A stretch of DNA of 64,000 nucleotides from Muriicola sp041358175 (GCF_041358175.1 NZ_JBGKBE010000003.1:1-64000), one strand, 5' to 3'. Shown: positions 43,621-53,119, counted from the stretch's first letter. The notes: a model not told the origin generated them from the letters alone. Numbers and translations: made by a program.

Positions 43621-44480
43621 AAATCTTAGCCAGCACAGGAATCCTCTTTTTACTTCTCTGGTCATTCCCGGCGACCGCTCAGATAAAACACCCGAAAGTA
43701 AGCCCGTTTGCCACAGTTAGGCAGGATCTCGGTTTATCGACTCTTACCGTGGAATATTCAAGACCGGCCGTAAAGGGACGTGAACTTTTTGGAGGGCTGG
43801 TTCCCTATGGGCGAATCTGGCGCGTGGGAGCCAATGAATCTACCAAATTCACAACAACTACTGAACTAGGGATTCTTGGTAATAAACTAGCTCCGGGCAC
43901 TTATGCCCTTTATGCGTTTCCTGAGGAAGATGCCTGGGAAGTAGTCTTTCACAAGAACACCGCACACTGGGGAGATGGACGATCGGCTTACAATCGTGTT
44001 GAAGATGCATTCAGGATTTCAGTTACACCTGAGAATACAGACAGCTGGCAGGAAAATTTTCTTATCTCCTTTGATTCCATCAGTCATAATGGCGCGCTTA
44101 TGCAATGGCAGTGGGGACATACCTCCATTGCTATTCCCATCACTGTAAATACCCGGGAAATAATGCTTGAGAGTATAGAAGAGCAACTCAGACAATCTCC
44201 AACTGCTCAGACCTATTATGAAGCTGCACGTTACCTGCAGGAAGAGGGCATTGAATATACCAGAGCGCTTACGTATTTGGATAAGGCAATTGCGTTTGGC
44301 GGAGATACCTATTACTTTTATCGTGTCAGGTCGCTCGTCCTGGCAGCTCTGGAAGATTATAAAGGTGCCGTAAAGTCGGCACAGCGTTCACTCTCTCTGG
44401 CTGAATCAGAAGGGAAAGACGAATTTGTTCGGATGAATCAGAAAAATATTAAGAGATGGAAGAAATTAATAAAAGAATAA
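43617..44480 (+). CDS. DUF2911 exported protein
   Basis: The protein has 287 residues with a TTG start at 43617 overlapping the ftsY stop (TTGA); the resulting signal peptide (KILASTGILFLLLWSFPATA) is good, and no ATG offers a better one. Residues about 25-170 form DUF2911 (VSPFATVRQDLGLSTLTVEY, GRELFGGLVPYGRIWRVGAN), a beta-sandwich of unknown role. The C-terminal ~110 residues are helical with TPR-like periodicity (YLQEEGIEYTRALTYLDKAI). It is probably periplasmic. The next start, at 44456, lies inside its 3' end. Confidence 0.88.
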   Translation: MKILASTGILFLLLWSFPATAQIKHPKVSPFATVRQDLGLSTLTVEYSRPAVKGRELFGGLVPYGRIWRVGANESTKFTTTTELGILGNKLAPGTYALYAFPEEDAWEVVFHKNTAHWGDGRSAYNRVEDAFRISVTPENTDSWQENFLISFDSISHNGALMQWQWGHTSIAIPITVNTREIMLESIEEQLRQSPTAQTYYEAARYLQEEGIEYTRALTYLDKAIAFGGDTYYFYRVRSLVLAALEDYKGAVKSAQRSLSLAESEGKDEFVRMNQKNIKRWKKLIKE

Positions 44481-46147
44481 AAGGAATTCGCCTTCTTGCG
44501 CTGGCAGCGTTGGCAATGAGCTTCTGGAGTTGCAAACAGCAAGCATCTTCCGAAAGTGATGTGGTCCTTTGGATTCCATATAACGATTCTGTTGAGGTTG
44601 CAGCAAATCAGGATCATGAGAATTCTCGCATGCGCTACAAGCTCATACAGTCGAAAATCCTCGACAAGAATGATGTTTTTCGGCCCCTATATGAGGAAGT
44701 TTCATCACTTACAAAAGAAGACTATGAAAGGCTTAAACCCCTGATCCTTGATAAAGATATTCCCGTTTTGCAAGCTGCTGTAGCTGAAGGGAAGCTGACA
44801 TATGAAGAAATAGTTTTGTTCTACCTCAAGAGGATATATTCTTATGAACTCGATAATTCAACAACCTTAAACACTGTAATTGCCCTGAATGAAAAGGTTG
44901 TGGAGGAAGCCCGTTTACGGGATAAGGAACGCCGGGAAGGGAACCACCCCATTTACGGGATGCCCGTCTTACTCAAGGACAACATAGGGACAGAAGGAAT
45001 GAATACGACAGCAGGAGCATTGATCTTTCAGGAGAATAGTGCCCCTGATGCTTTCATTGTCAGGCAACTAAAGACCAGAGGAGCGCTTATTCTAGGGAAG
45101 GTAAACCTCAGTGAATGGGCCTACTACCTCTGTGACGGTTGCCCTGTGGGATACAGTGCCTATGGAGGTCAGACCTTAAATCCATACGGGAGAAGAGTTT
45201 TTGAAACTGGAGGTTCAAGCTCTGGCAGTGGTACATCTATGGCAGCCCATTACGCTGTTGCCGCTGTAGGAACGGAAACATCAGGATCTATCCTTTCGCC
45301 CTCCAGTCAGAATTCTGTGGTGGGTCTGAAACCTACCATTGGCTTGTTGAGCAGATCGGGTATTGTTCCAATATCCAGTACACTTGATACACCCGGCCCA
45401 ATGACGCGCAATATTACAGACAACGCTATTTTACTGGATGCGATGATGGGGAAAGACCCTGAAGATAGAAGCTCGGTGGGAAAGGATTTTGGCAAGGGAT
45501 GGTATCAAGGACTTTCATCTAATGAACTCAAAGGGAAACGATTCGGGGTTTTTTCTAATCTGATGGAAGGCGATAGTATTTACCGCCAGACGGTGGAACT
45601 GATACGCAGCGAAGGCAGTGAAATCATAGTTATTGATCCTCCCCGCGTGCCTCTTGATGGGTTTTTAAGCATTCTAAACCTCGATATGAAGGAAGATCTT
45701 CCGTCATACATTGAACAGAATATAAAAAATATTGAGGTGATAAAGGTAAAGACAGTTGCAGATATCATGAATTATAATTTGCAGGACAGCCTTACGCGAA
45801 TTCCATATGGCCAGGGGAGGTTCGAAGCAATCGCCTCTGACAGTACTTCAGCAGAAGAACTTCAGTCAATTAAAAAGACCCTGGAAGAAGATACAAGAGC
45901 TTTTTTTAATGCCGCCATGGGTGCACATGATCTCGATGCAATCCTGTCTATCAATAACTACCACGCTGCCTATGCAGCTGCGGCTAAGTACCCGGCATTA
46001 ACAGTGCCCATGGGGTATAAGTTGAGCGGTGAACCTATCAGCCTTACTTTTATTGGGAGACAGTTTGAAGAGCCGAAACTCCTGCGCCTTGGTGCTGCCT
46101 ACGAGAAGATCAGTAAAGTGAGGAAGACTCCGGAGAATTATAAATAA
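44456..46147 (+). CDS. Lipoprotein amidase (amidase-signature family)
   Basis: This 563-residue protein has a lipoprotein signal with Cys26 in AMSFWSCKQQ, so it is anchored in the envelope. The amidase-signature catalytic triad is present: Lys in PVLLKDNIGTEGMNTTAG, and the Ser pair in GGSSSGSGTSMAAHY (the cis-Ser and the nucleophile in TETSGSI). The C terminus includes ALTVPMGYKLSGEPISLTFI. Such enzymes hydrolyse amides; a cell-wall, peptide or xenobiotic substrate cannot be told. The start overlaps the DUF2911 gene by 25 bases, so translation may be coupled. Confidence 0.9.
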   Translation: MEEINKRIKGIRLLALAALAMSFWSCKQQASSESDVVLWIPYNDSVEVAANQDHENSRMRYKLIQSKILDKNDVFRPLYEEVSSLTKEDYERLKPLILDKDIPVLQAAVAEGKLTYEEIVLFYLKRIYSYELDNSTTLNTVIALNEKVVEEARLRDKERREGNHPIYGMPVLLKDNIGTEGMNTTAGALIFQENSAPDAFIVRQLKTRGALILGKVNLSEWAYYLCDGCPVGYSAYGGQTLNPYGRRVFETGGSSSGSGTSMAAHYAVAAVGTETSGSILSPSSQNSVVGLKPTIGLLSRSGIVPISSTLDTPGPMTRNITDNAILLDAMMGKDPEDRSSVGKDFGKGWYQGLSSNELKGKRFGVFSNLMEGDSIYRQTVELIRSEGSEIIVIDPPRVPLDGFLSILNLDMKEDLPSYIEQNIKNIEVIKVKTVADIMNYNLQDSLTRIPYGQGRFEAIASDSTSAEELQSIKKTLEEDTRAFFNAAMGAHDLDAILSINNYHAAYAAAAKYPALTVPMGYKLSGEPISLTFIGRQFEEPKLLRLGAAYEKISKVRKTPENYK

Positions 46148-46161
46148 AGCTATCCTCAGGT

Positions 46162-46192
46162 AACAGGAATCCTGTTCTATATTGTATTTTTG
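46162..46192 (+). promoter_or_regulatory. rimO promoter with a 15-bp inverted repeat
   Basis: TATTTTTG (46185-46192) is an exact -7 motif 16 bases before the rimO ATG. The -33 position contains no TTG but is spanned by AACAGGA-A-TCCTGTT (46162-46176), a 7-bp inverted repeat. It could be a regulator site or coincidence. Confidence 0.4.
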
Positions 46193-46208
46193 CAGCTCAT
46201 TTGACACG

Positions 46209-47516
46209 ATGCGCACTAAAACTCTTAAAAAAAACAGGATCAATGTAGTAACCCTGGGCTGTTCCAAGAATGTATACGATTCTGAGGTACTAATGGGACA
46301 GTTGCGTGCTAACGACAAGGAAGTGGTCCATGAAGAAGATGGGAATATTGTTGTGATCAACACCTGTGGCTTTATCGCAAATGCCAAAGAGGAGAGTGTA
46401 AATACCATATTAGACTTTGTCAGGCAAAAAGAGGAGGGAAGAGTAGAAAAGGTTTTTGTGACCGGTTGTCTCAGTGAGAGATATAAACCAGATCTTGAGA
46501 AAGAGATTCCAGACGTGGATGCCTATTTCGGTACTACCGACTTGCCAAACCTGCTCAAAGCACTGGGAGCCGACTATAAACATGAATTGCTGGGGGAGCG
46601 ACTTACGACAACTCCCAAAAACTACGCTTATCTGAAGATTGCGGAAGGTTGTGACCGACCTTGCTCATTTTGCGCTATTCCCCTGATGAGAGGAAAGCAC
46701 CGTAGTACTCCGATAGAAAGCTTGGTAAATGAAGCAACGACTTTAGCTGCAAAAGGGGTTAAAGAACTTATTCTGATAGCACAAGATCTCACCTATTACG
46801 GACTTGATCTCTACAAAAAACGAAATCTGGCCGAATTGCTCAGGGCGCTGGCGGGGGTGGATGGGATAGAATGGATCCGCCTGCACTACGCTTTCCCAAC
46901 CGGTTTTCCAATGGATGTGTTGGATGTGATGCGGGAAGAGCCTAAAATATGTAACTATATCGACATTCCACTCCAGCATATCTCCGATCGTATTTTAAAG
47001 AGTATGCGCAGAGGAACAACCCAGGAAAAAACAACTCGCCTTCTCAGGGAGTTCAGGGAGGCTGTACCGGGGATGGCGATCAGAACTACGCTTATTGTAG
47101 GGTATCCCGGGGAAACGGAGTCAGATTTCGAAACCTTGAAAGCATGGGTGAAGGAGATGCGTTTTGAACGCCTGGGTTGCTTTACCTATAGCCATGAGGA
47201 GAATACTCATGCCTATGCCCTTGAAGATGACGTGCCTGAAGAGGTTAAACAACAAAGGGCGAATGAGATCATGGAACTGCAGGCACAGATCTCCTGGGAA
47301 CTCAACCAGGAAAAGATCGGAAAGAATTTTAGGTGTATCATTGATCGAAAGGAAGGGAATTACTTCGTGGGCCGAACGGAATTTGATTCTCCAGATGTGG
47401 ATAACGAAGTACTTATCGACGCCTCAAAATACTTTCTGAGGGTTGGCGACTTTGCCCAGATTCAGATCACAGAAGCTTCTGATTTCGACCTTTACGGCAT
47501 CCCGGTAGAGAAATAG
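46209..47516 (+). CDS. rimO: Ribosomal protein S12 methylthiotransferase RimO
   Basis: This 435-residue radical-SAM enzyme adds a methylthio group to an Asp of ribosomal protein S12. The N-terminal UPF0004 domain (VTLGCSKNVYDSEVLMGQL) has its cluster cysteines; the radical-SAM motif CDRPCSFC is near residues 147-154; and a C-terminal TRAM domain follows. The HYAFPTGFP motif supports RimO over MiaB. I start at 46209, because an earlier in-frame start at 46182 lies before the likely transcript start. Confidence 0.94.
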   Translation: MRTKTLKKNRINVVTLGCSKNVYDSEVLMGQLRANDKEVVHEEDGNIVVINTCGFIANAKEESVNTILDFVRQKEEGRVEKVFVTGCLSERYKPDLEKEIPDVDAYFGTTDLPNLLKALGADYKHELLGERLTTTPKNYAYLKIAEGCDRPCSFCAIPLMRGKHRSTPIESLVNEATTLAAKGVKELILIAQDLTYYGLDLYKKRNLAELLRALAGVDGIEWIRLHYAFPTGFPMDVLDVMREEPKICNYIDIPLQHISDRILKSMRRGTTQEKTTRLLREFREAVPGMAIRTTLIVGYPGETESDFETLKAWVKEMRFERLGCFTYSHEENTHAYALEDDVPEEVKQQRANEIMELQAQISWELNQEKIGKNFRCIIDRKEGNYFVGRTEFDSPDVDNEVLIDASKYFLRVGDFAQIQITEASDFDLYGIPVEK

Positions 47517-47540
47517 TGTCTCACTATATTCTCATAATCG

Positions 47541-48329
47541 CTACAAATAGATATTAGATATAAGTCGTTCTACGGTTGGATGATCATTCCCGCCTTTTGG
47601 TTCAATGGTGATATTTAAGGATTCAGCTTTATCGATATAGGTCAGTGCTACAAGATCCTTATCCGTGGGAAGAAGTCCCATACTGATCATTTCACCATCC
47701 ACATCAGCCCACATCTGATAAGTTTCTTCTTCAGACAAGGCAGGCAAGGCTTTCGGATTGACCACCACAGATTTACTTTTGTGATTGACAAAGGCAACAG
47801 CCCTGGCATCAGGAGCAAGCTTATTCCCTTTAAGGAGAAGTGGTATTACATCTTTATCATTGAGCTGAGCATACATTGCATTCACCTCCTGTATCTCCTC
47901 GGATAACTTTTGCAGAGATTCCTGTAATTGCTCCTTTTCTTCCCTGGCTACTCTAATATTTTCTTCAGCAGTCTGCCATTGATTGTAAAACCAGAAGGAA
48001 GTAAGGGCAAAAATAGCCGCCAGACTAGCTGCTACAAGTAATCTGGCCGGATTAAAGGCGCTTGAGGTACTCAGTGACTTAACAGGAGTATCATTATCGT
48101 ACTTAGTTAACGTCTTCTCAAGTGAACTTTTTACCCGTTGAGGTGGAGCTATAGCATTTTCCAGCGCCATACGTTCAAAATCGGATTCGAGTTTTTGGAA
48201 TTCCTGCCGCAGAACTTTGTCTTCCTGTAATGCGCTCTCGATCAATTCTTCATCCTTCGCGTTTAGCTCACCCAGAAGATAATTGAGCAATAATCCTTTT
48301 TCTAATATTGTTTTCCTATCCATGATCAA
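47541..48329 (-). CDS. Anti-sigma factor, RskA-like
   Basis: This 262-residue protein has a cytoplasmic N-terminal domain (LNYLLGELNAKDEELIESAL, then ALENAIAPPQRVKSSLEK), one membrane helix (LLVAASLAAIFALTSFWFY) with a coiled coil after it, and a C-terminal RskA-like domain (ALPALSEEETYQMWADVDGE). This is the layout of RskA/anti-sigma-K factors, which hold the cognate sigma factor at the membrane. The start overlaps the sigma gene stop by 14 bases (or eight if the Met at 48323 is used). It should control the adjacent sigma factor. Confidence 0.92.
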   Translation of the reverse strand: MIMDRKTILEKGLLLNYLLGELNAKDEELIESALQEDKVLRQEFQKLESDFERMALENAIAPPQRVKSSLEKTLTKYDNDTPVKSLSTSSAFNPARLLVAASLAAIFALTSFWFYNQWQTAEENIRVAREEKEQLQESLQKLSEEIQEVNAMYAQLNDKDVIPLLLKGNKLAPDARAVAFVNHKSKSVVVNPKALPALSEEETYQMWADVDGEMISMGLLPTDKDLVALTYIDKAESLNITIEPKGGNDHPTVERLISNIYL

Positions 48330-48873
48330 TTACATCTAAACACATTGATAAAAAGAAAAGAGTCAGGGGGTAGTTCGCCCGGAGCTGAACCAGGGCCTGG
48401 CGTACATAAGATTTAAAAGTGCCCAGAGGGACACCCATCAGTTTGTGTGCCTCACGATGGGTATATCCTTTAAAATAAACCAGCTCAATCACTTTCTGAT
48501 GATGAGCCTCCATTTTCTTTATCACACCGTTCAGGGCTTCGTAATTATGAGCCGACTCTTCCTGTTCTATATCATTATATACACCCATATCCTCCTTTTG
48601 GATGAGGGGATCTGTTTTTCTCAAAGTATTCAGGGTTTTGTTCCTGGCAATCCTGTATGCCCAGGTATAAAATTTACCTTTGTCAGGATCAAATTGGTCT
48701 ATTTTTTCCCAGATGGTGACAAATATTTCCTGAAGCAGATCTTCCGATAATTCTTTGTCACGACACATCCTCACTACCACACCGTAGAGTGCTCCCGAAT
48801 ATTTGTCATAAAGGGCATAGAGGGCATTCTTGTCCCCGTTTTTGAGGCGATTTATCTGACTTGATTCATCCAT
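48316..48873 (-). CDS. ECF-type RNA polymerase sigma factor (second locus)
   Basis: This 185-residue sigma-70-family factor has region 2 (ALYALYDKYSGALYGVVVRM, DLLQEIFVTIWEKIDQFDPD, GKFYTWAYRIARNKTLNTLR) and region 4 (HHQKVIELVYFKGYTHREAH, GVPLGTFKSYVRQALVQL). Extra C-terminal residues (TLFFLSMCLDVIDHG) are hydrophobic. The adjacent anti-sigma gene is translationally coupled. A fasciclin protein is divergent, 118 bases away, and may be part of its regulon. In many Bacteroidetes such pairs govern light or envelope stress; here the signal is not visible. Confidence 0.93.
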   Translation of the reverse strand: MDESSQINRLKNGDKNALYALYDKYSGALYGVVVRMCRDKELSEDLLQEIFVTIWEKIDQFDPDKGKFYTWAYRIARNKTLNTLRKTDPLIQKEDMGVYNDIEQEESAHNYEALNGVIKKMEAHHQKVIELVYFKGYTHREAHKLMGVPLGTFKSYVRQALVQLRANYPLTLFFLSMCLDVIDHG

Positions 48874-48991
48874 AGCAAGTGTTAAAGATATGATAAAAAT
48901 CTGCTTTGCTCATCCATCCGTCAGCTGCCTGTGTAATTAATAGTGAAGAGTGCACTAAAAATTTAATTATCACTAAAACTAAAAACAAATC

Positions 48992-49510
48992 ATGAAAAAA
49001 GTAATATTTATTCTTTCGACTGTTGCCCTACTGTTAGGTTCAACGAATGCAAATGCACAGAACAATTCACAAGACATCGTAGATATCGCCGTATCTGTTG
49101 ATGATTTTTCAACCCTGGTTACTGCCCTTAAAGCGGCAGACCTGGTAGGCGCCTTGCAGGGAGACGGACCTTTTACCGTTTTTGCACCAGTAAATTCAGG
49201 ATTCGCAAAAATCGACGCTGATGCTTTGAATTCCCTTTTACAACCCGAAAACAAAGAAAAATTGGCTGCTATTCTTACCTACCATGTGGTATCGGGAAAA
49301 ATTACTGCATCTGATGTAGTAAATGCCCTGAATAAGGGAAATGGGAAAGCAGAACTCACTACGCTAAACGGAGGGAAGTTAACTGCTGTAAAAAAAGACA
49401 AAGGAATCTTTTTAATGGACGCCAATGGAAATTACAGTATGATTTCCAAAACCGACGTAATGGCTTCTAACGGAGTAATACATATCATCAAAGACGTGGT
49501 TATGCCATAA
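48992..49510 (+). CDS. Exported fasciclin-domain protein
   Basis: This 172-residue protein has a signal peptide (KKVIFILSTVALLLGSTNAN then AQ) and a single fasciclin (FAS1) domain: NSQDIVDIAVSVDDFSTLVT, GPFTVFAPVNSGFAKIDAD, LAAILTYHVVSGKITAS and NGVIHIIKDVVMP. FAS1 domains mediate adhesion or bind ligands. The gene is divergent from an ECF sigma/anti-sigma pair and followed by a strong terminator. A surface-adhesion or matrix role is inferred. Confidence 0.93.
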   Translation: MKKVIFILSTVALLLGSTNANAQNNSQDIVDIAVSVDDFSTLVTALKAADLVGALQGDGPFTVFAPVNSGFAKIDADALNSLLQPENKEKLAAILTYHVVSGKITASDVVNALNKGNGKAELTTLNGGKLTAVKKDKGIFLMDANGNYSMISKTDVMASNGVIHIIKDVVMP

Positions 49511-49533
49511 TAATTGGTTGGTTGGTTGTTGAG

Positions 49534-49561
49534 AAAAAGCATCGCGCTCGCGGTGCTTTTT
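49534..49561. terminator. Bidirectional terminator between the fasciclin and AtoE genes
   Basis: AAAAAGCATCGC (49534-49545), loop GCTC and GCGGTGCTTTTT (49550-49561) form a 12-bp stem with one G-T wobble; both strands have a T-rich end. It fits termination of both convergent units. Confidence 0.8.
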
Positions 49562-49575
49562 CATTTTATACCTGT

Positions 49576-50973
49576 TTACATAGGCCAAAAACTTACCAGG
49601 GCGGCAAATATTGTAAAGAACAGAATGAATGGGATCACCAAATAGCCCATAATATCCCTGGCCTGTATTTTAATTCCGGCCCCCATGATGGGGATAACTA
49701 AGAGAAGAAAGAAGGGTTGCATCAAATTAGTAAGGCTTTCGCCATAGGCGACAGACATGGCTGCCCTTGATAACAATGCTTCCATTTCTTCCGGAGACAG
49801 TGCTGCCCCGATTTCCTGTACTGCTGTGATTATACTTGGCCCTATAACCGCAAATTCTCCCCCCGCAGAAGGGATGGCAAAATTAACCACAGCACCGGTT
49901 AAAAATGCAAAAAAAGGAATACTCTCCACTGATGCTACAGAGGCCATCCATAATGCAAGTTTTTCCCCTAAACCCGTGAAAATCATAATTCCCATAATCC
50001 CTGCGTAAAAAGGATATTGAAAGAGAATTCCGGAAATATTCCCACTTGCCCTTTTCATGGCAATGACATAACGCATTGGCGTACCGTGTAAGACCAAACC
50101 CAGCATCAGGAAGAGAAAAATCATGATATTCAGATTGAGATCCAGCCCTTTGGAACTAAAATGTGAAAACAAATAGATCAGGCCCGGGATCGCAATGAGA
50201 TATTGTAAGAGTCGGCTATTATTAAGGAAATCAGAAAAAGCCTTGTAAGGTAATTTCATGAGTCGGGCTTCCTCATGGATAGTCACTGATTTTTGATCTG
50301 TTTCCGATTCCATCATGCCTTCGAGGGTTGGGTAATTTCCTGTTTTCGGGAGTAGAAGGCTCATAAGAAAAGGGGCAATAAAAAGAAATACTAACAATAC
50401 CACCAGATTAAGGGACGACCCCAGAGTTGAACTGGTTGATATAGTGTCGTCAAGTACCCCAGCTTTTATAAGGAAGTTCCCCTGGGTGTTCAATAGTAAA
50501 GGGATAGAGCTGGAAAGGCCACTTACCCAAATGATACCGGAAAAATACACGCAGGCTATCAGGAAAGGGTAGTGGATTCCTTTGATCCTGAGGGCAAGTT
50601 CCCTGCCCAGAACAGCAGTTATAACTACCCAACCCCAACTTATTAAACTAAATAGTGCGCCTAAAATCACAATCAGAAAGTATACCTGTTGAGGTTTCTT
50701 GATCTTCCCGGCCAGCAGGTCGATACCTCTGTGTACCATAGGCGAAAGAGCAATGGAATAACCTGTAATGACCAATAACACCATCTGCATTCCGAATTCG
50801 AGTAATATCCAGAATCCGTCGTACCAGGAATTGATTACCTGAACAGGTGTAGCTCCTACCCATAAAAGGGCAATTACAGATGTTATTATGGTAAGGATAA
50901 GTGCAAATACGAAGGCATCAGGCATAAACCTCTGGAAGATATCTGAAAATTTCTGTCCTATTTTCTGGATCAT
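49576..50973 (-). CDS. Short-chain fatty acid transporter, AtoE family
   Basis: This 465-residue inner-membrane protein has about 10-12 helices. It matches the AtoE/TIGR00366 family by IALSPMVHRGIDLLAGKIKK, SWGWVVITAVLGRELALRI, YPFYAGIMGIMIFTGLGEK and FLTGAVVNFAIPSAGGEFAV. It is expected to move short-chain fatty acids or related acids. It is the last gene of a long minus-strand run and overlaps the cysteine hydrolase by four bases, so it may be cotranscribed with the molybdate genes, though no link in function is obvious. Confidence 0.88.
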   Translation of the reverse strand: MIQKIGQKFSDIFQRFMPDAFVFALILTIITSVIALLWVGATPVQVINSWYDGFWILLEFGMQMVLLVITGYSIALSPMVHRGIDLLAGKIKKPQQVYFLIVILGALFSLISWGWVVITAVLGRELALRIKGIHYPFLIACVYFSGIIWVSGLSSSIPLLLNTQGNFLIKAGVLDDTISTSSTLGSSLNLVVLLVFLFIAPFLMSLLLPKTGNYPTLEGMMESETDQKSVTIHEEARLMKLPYKAFSDFLNNSRLLQYLIAIPGLIYLFSHFSSKGLDLNLNIMIFLFLMLGLVLHGTPMRYVIAMKRASGNISGILFQYPFYAGIMGIMIFTGLGEKLALWMASVASVESIPFFAFLTGAVVNFAIPSAGGEFAVIGPSIITAVQEIGAALSPEEMEALLSRAAMSVAYGESLTNLMQPFFLLLVIPIMGAGIKIQARDIMGYLVIPFILFFTIFAALVSFWPM

Positions 50974-51551
50974 TTCTTTTTTAATTTATTGACCATTAAC
51001 TCGAGCATTTTTTTCGTTTTGAGTACTGTGGCAAATTCTTTATGAAGGTTGGCCAGGGTGATTTTATGAACAAGTGAGGCCTTAAAATGTTCTCCCTCCG
51101 GACCCAAAGTATCAAATGTAGCCGTAGCGTCGGATATGACAAAGGTGTTATATCCAATATTTCCCGCCATACGGGCTGTGGAAGAAACACAATGAGATGT
51201 CGTTAGCCCCACCAGTACCAGATCGGAAATTTGCTTGTCCTTCAGCATTTTATGTAAGGAAGTATTTATAAAGGCGCTATTACTACTTTTTTCAAGGATA
51301 CTTTCTCCTTTTACCGGTTTTGTAATCTCTTTAAACTCGTTTCCCGGCCTTCCTTTTGTAAGGGGAGAAGGAGGTGTTCCGTTGTGTTTGATATGGAATA
51401 CAGGATATTTTTGGTCTCGCCAATAGGCAAGGAGAGTAGCTGCCTTCTTCTCGGCATCCGGATTGTTTCTGGCCCCCCCGTAATAATCGAGTTCCTCTAA
51501 ACCTTTTTGTATGTCGATCAGTATCAGGGCCGGCGGTTGCTTGGTTTCCAT
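50970..51551 (-). CDS. Cysteine hydrolase, isochorismatase family
   Basis: This 193-residue protein has the alpha/beta isochorismatase-like fold: Asp13 in ALILIDIQKG, a Lys near SSNSAFINTSLHK and the nucleophile Cys near residue 120 in VGLTTSHCVSSTARMAGN. The Asp-Lys-Cys triad means it should be a C-N or ester hydrolase, such as nicotinamidase- or biuret hydrolase-like. The substrate is unknown. It starts six bases after modC and overlaps the AtoE gene, so it is the fifth gene of the molybdate operon. Confidence 0.9.
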   Translation of the reverse strand: METKQPPALILIDIQKGLEELDYYGGARNNPDAEKKAATLLAYWRDQKYPVFHIKHNGTPPSPLTKGRPGNEFKEITKPVKGESILEKSSNSAFINTSLHKMLKDKQISDLVLVGLTTSHCVSSTARMAGNIGYNTFVISDATATFDTLGPEGEHFKASLVHKITLANLHKEFATVLKTKKMLELMVNKLKKK

Positions 51552-51557
51552 CTCTCC

Positions 51558-52451
51558 TTATTCAGATATTGAATTACCAGAAATCTTATAGATCACCGGA
51601 TTAAATGCTTTTGATGCCACCACCACTTTATCTCCGGGGAGTATGCCTTCTATTTCGGAAGGGTGAGCCACCACTTTTACAATATTATTTCCTATCAAAA
51701 CACTTATAATATAGATAACATCCTGCTGTATAAGATGCAAAACTGTGCCTGTAAACTGAAATTTACCGCTAATATGTTTTTCCATAAACAATTCTCCCGG
51801 TGGCCCTAACTGAGCAATACGTCCTTCCTTCATGGTGGCAGTTGTATCAGAAAGTTTCATGATTTCGCCCAGATCGTGACTAACCATGATGGTGGTCAAC
51901 CCCAGTTTATTATGGGCATCCAGAATATGATCCTGAAGACTTTGCCGCATATCCGTATCCAGGGCAGCAAGGGGTTCATCTAACAATAAAACATCAGGTT
52001 GCTGCACCAGGGCTCTGGCAAGGGCAACTCGCTGTTTCTGTCCTCCGGATAGTGTCTCTGGTTTTTGGTTCGCCAGGGCTGAAAGATCCATGACTTCCAA
52101 AAGATCAGGGATGATATTATCAGGAGCCGACTTGCTTTTTGCGAATTTCAGATTCTCAATGACAGTCATATTGGGAAATAGGGCATAATCCTGAAAAACA
52201 TAACCGATATTTCTTTTTTGGGGGGGGAGGTTGATTTTTTTCTCCGAGTCGAACCAGGTCCTGTCCTTAAAAGCTATATATCCTCTATCAGGAGGCAGTA
52301 AACCTGCTATACTTCTCAGCAGAGAAGTTTTACCTGATCCTGATGGGCCATAAATGGTTAGTAGCGAACCTTCTGCTATTGTGAGATCAGTATTTAAGGT
52401 GAATTCAGCTGTTCCTGCTCTTAGTTTTTTATGGATTCTTACTTCTACCAT
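51558..52451 (-). CDS. modC: Molybdate ABC transporter ATP-binding protein ModC
   Basis: This 297-residue ATPase drives molybdate import. The Walker A GPSGSGKT (35-42), signature LSGGQKQRVALARAL, Walker B VLLLDEP and the switch His in MVSHDLGEIM are all intact. The last ~65 residues form a TOBE/Mop-type domain (KFQFTGTVLHLIQQD, HPSEIEGILPGDKVVVA), as in ModC. The start overlaps the modB stop by seven bases. Tungstate or thiosulfate specificity cannot be excluded, but the linked ModA and Mop proteins favour molybdate. Confidence 0.92.
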   Translation of the reverse strand: MVEVRIHKKLRAGTAEFTLNTDLTIAEGSLLTIYGPSGSGKTSLLRSIAGLLPPDRGYIAFKDRTWFDSEKKINLPPQKRNIGYVFQDYALFPNMTVIENLKFAKSKSAPDNIIPDLLEVMDLSALANQKPETLSGGQKQRVALARALVQQPDVLLLDEPLAALDTDMRQSLQDHILDAHNKLGLTTIMVSHDLGEIMKLSDTTATMKEGRIAQLGPPGELFMEKHISGKFQFTGTVLHLIQQDVIYIISVLIGNNIVKVVAHPSEIEGILPGDKVVVASKAFNPVIYKISGNSISE

Positions 52452-53119
52452 TTCCAGAATCTTTTTAAATATCCTCCATTGAGAAGGTATACAAGTAGAA
52501 GCAAGGCGAATGTCAAGGCAAATAGAATTAAAGAATACCTATTTGCGGCCACATAATTAAGGGATTCCACTTCATCGTATATAGCGATTGAAGCTACCCT
52601 TGTTTCCCCTGGAATATTTCCCCCAATCATTAAAACGACTCCAAATTCACCAACTGTATGCGCAAAAGCCAGAACAATTCCCGTTAGGAGTGATTTTCGG
52701 ATATTGGGAAGCAATACCCTGAAAAGTTGTGTTATTCCCGATTTTCCCATTGTGGCAGCAGCTTCCGAAAGTGAAGGTGGCAGGGATGTCAAACCCGCCT
52801 GTATGGGTTGCACCATAAAGGGCAGGCTGTATATCACAGACGCCACAACTAGTCCGCCAAAGGAAAAAACGAGTTGTATGCCTAACCATTCATTGATCCA
52901 TGAACCAAAAGCATTATTAGGGCTGAATGCCAGGAGAAAATAAAAGCCTAATACCGTAGGGGGTAGTACAAGAGGCATGCTTACCAGAGTCTCTATTACA
53001 GGTTTTATGCGGGAGGTAGTTTTGCTGAGCCAGAAAGCAAGGGGAACAGAAACAAACAACAGGACCAGGGTTGTGGTCATGGCCAGTTCAAATGTCAAAC
53101 GCAAGGGTTCCCAATTCAT
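52445..53119 (-). CDS. modB: Molybdate ABC transporter permease ModB
   Basis: This 224-residue inner-membrane permease has five or six helices. The cytoplasmic coupling loop SEAAATMGKSGITQLFRVLL and the helix LAFAHTVGEFGVVLMIGGNI are hallmarks of ModB. Length is normal for the family. The ATG overlaps the stop of the di-Mop gene by four bases (ATGA) and it overlaps modC by seven, implying a coupled operon. Confidence 0.93.
   Translation of the reverse strand: MNWEPLRLTFELAMTTTLVLLFVSVPLAFWLSKTTSRIKPVIETLVSMPLVLPPTVLGFYFLLAFSPNNAFGSWINEWLGIQLVFSFGGLVVASVIYSLPFMVQPIQAGLTSLPPSLSEAAATMGKSGITQLFRVLLPNIRKSLLTGIVLAFAHTVGEFGVVLMIGGNIPGETRVASIAIYDEVESLNYVAANRYSLILFALTFALLLLVYLLNGGYLKRFWKW

Noticed and set aside
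49513..49528. (TTGG)3 run after the fasciclin stop
   Set aside because: Too short and outside coding or promoter sequence; next to a terminator; no reason to expect a function.
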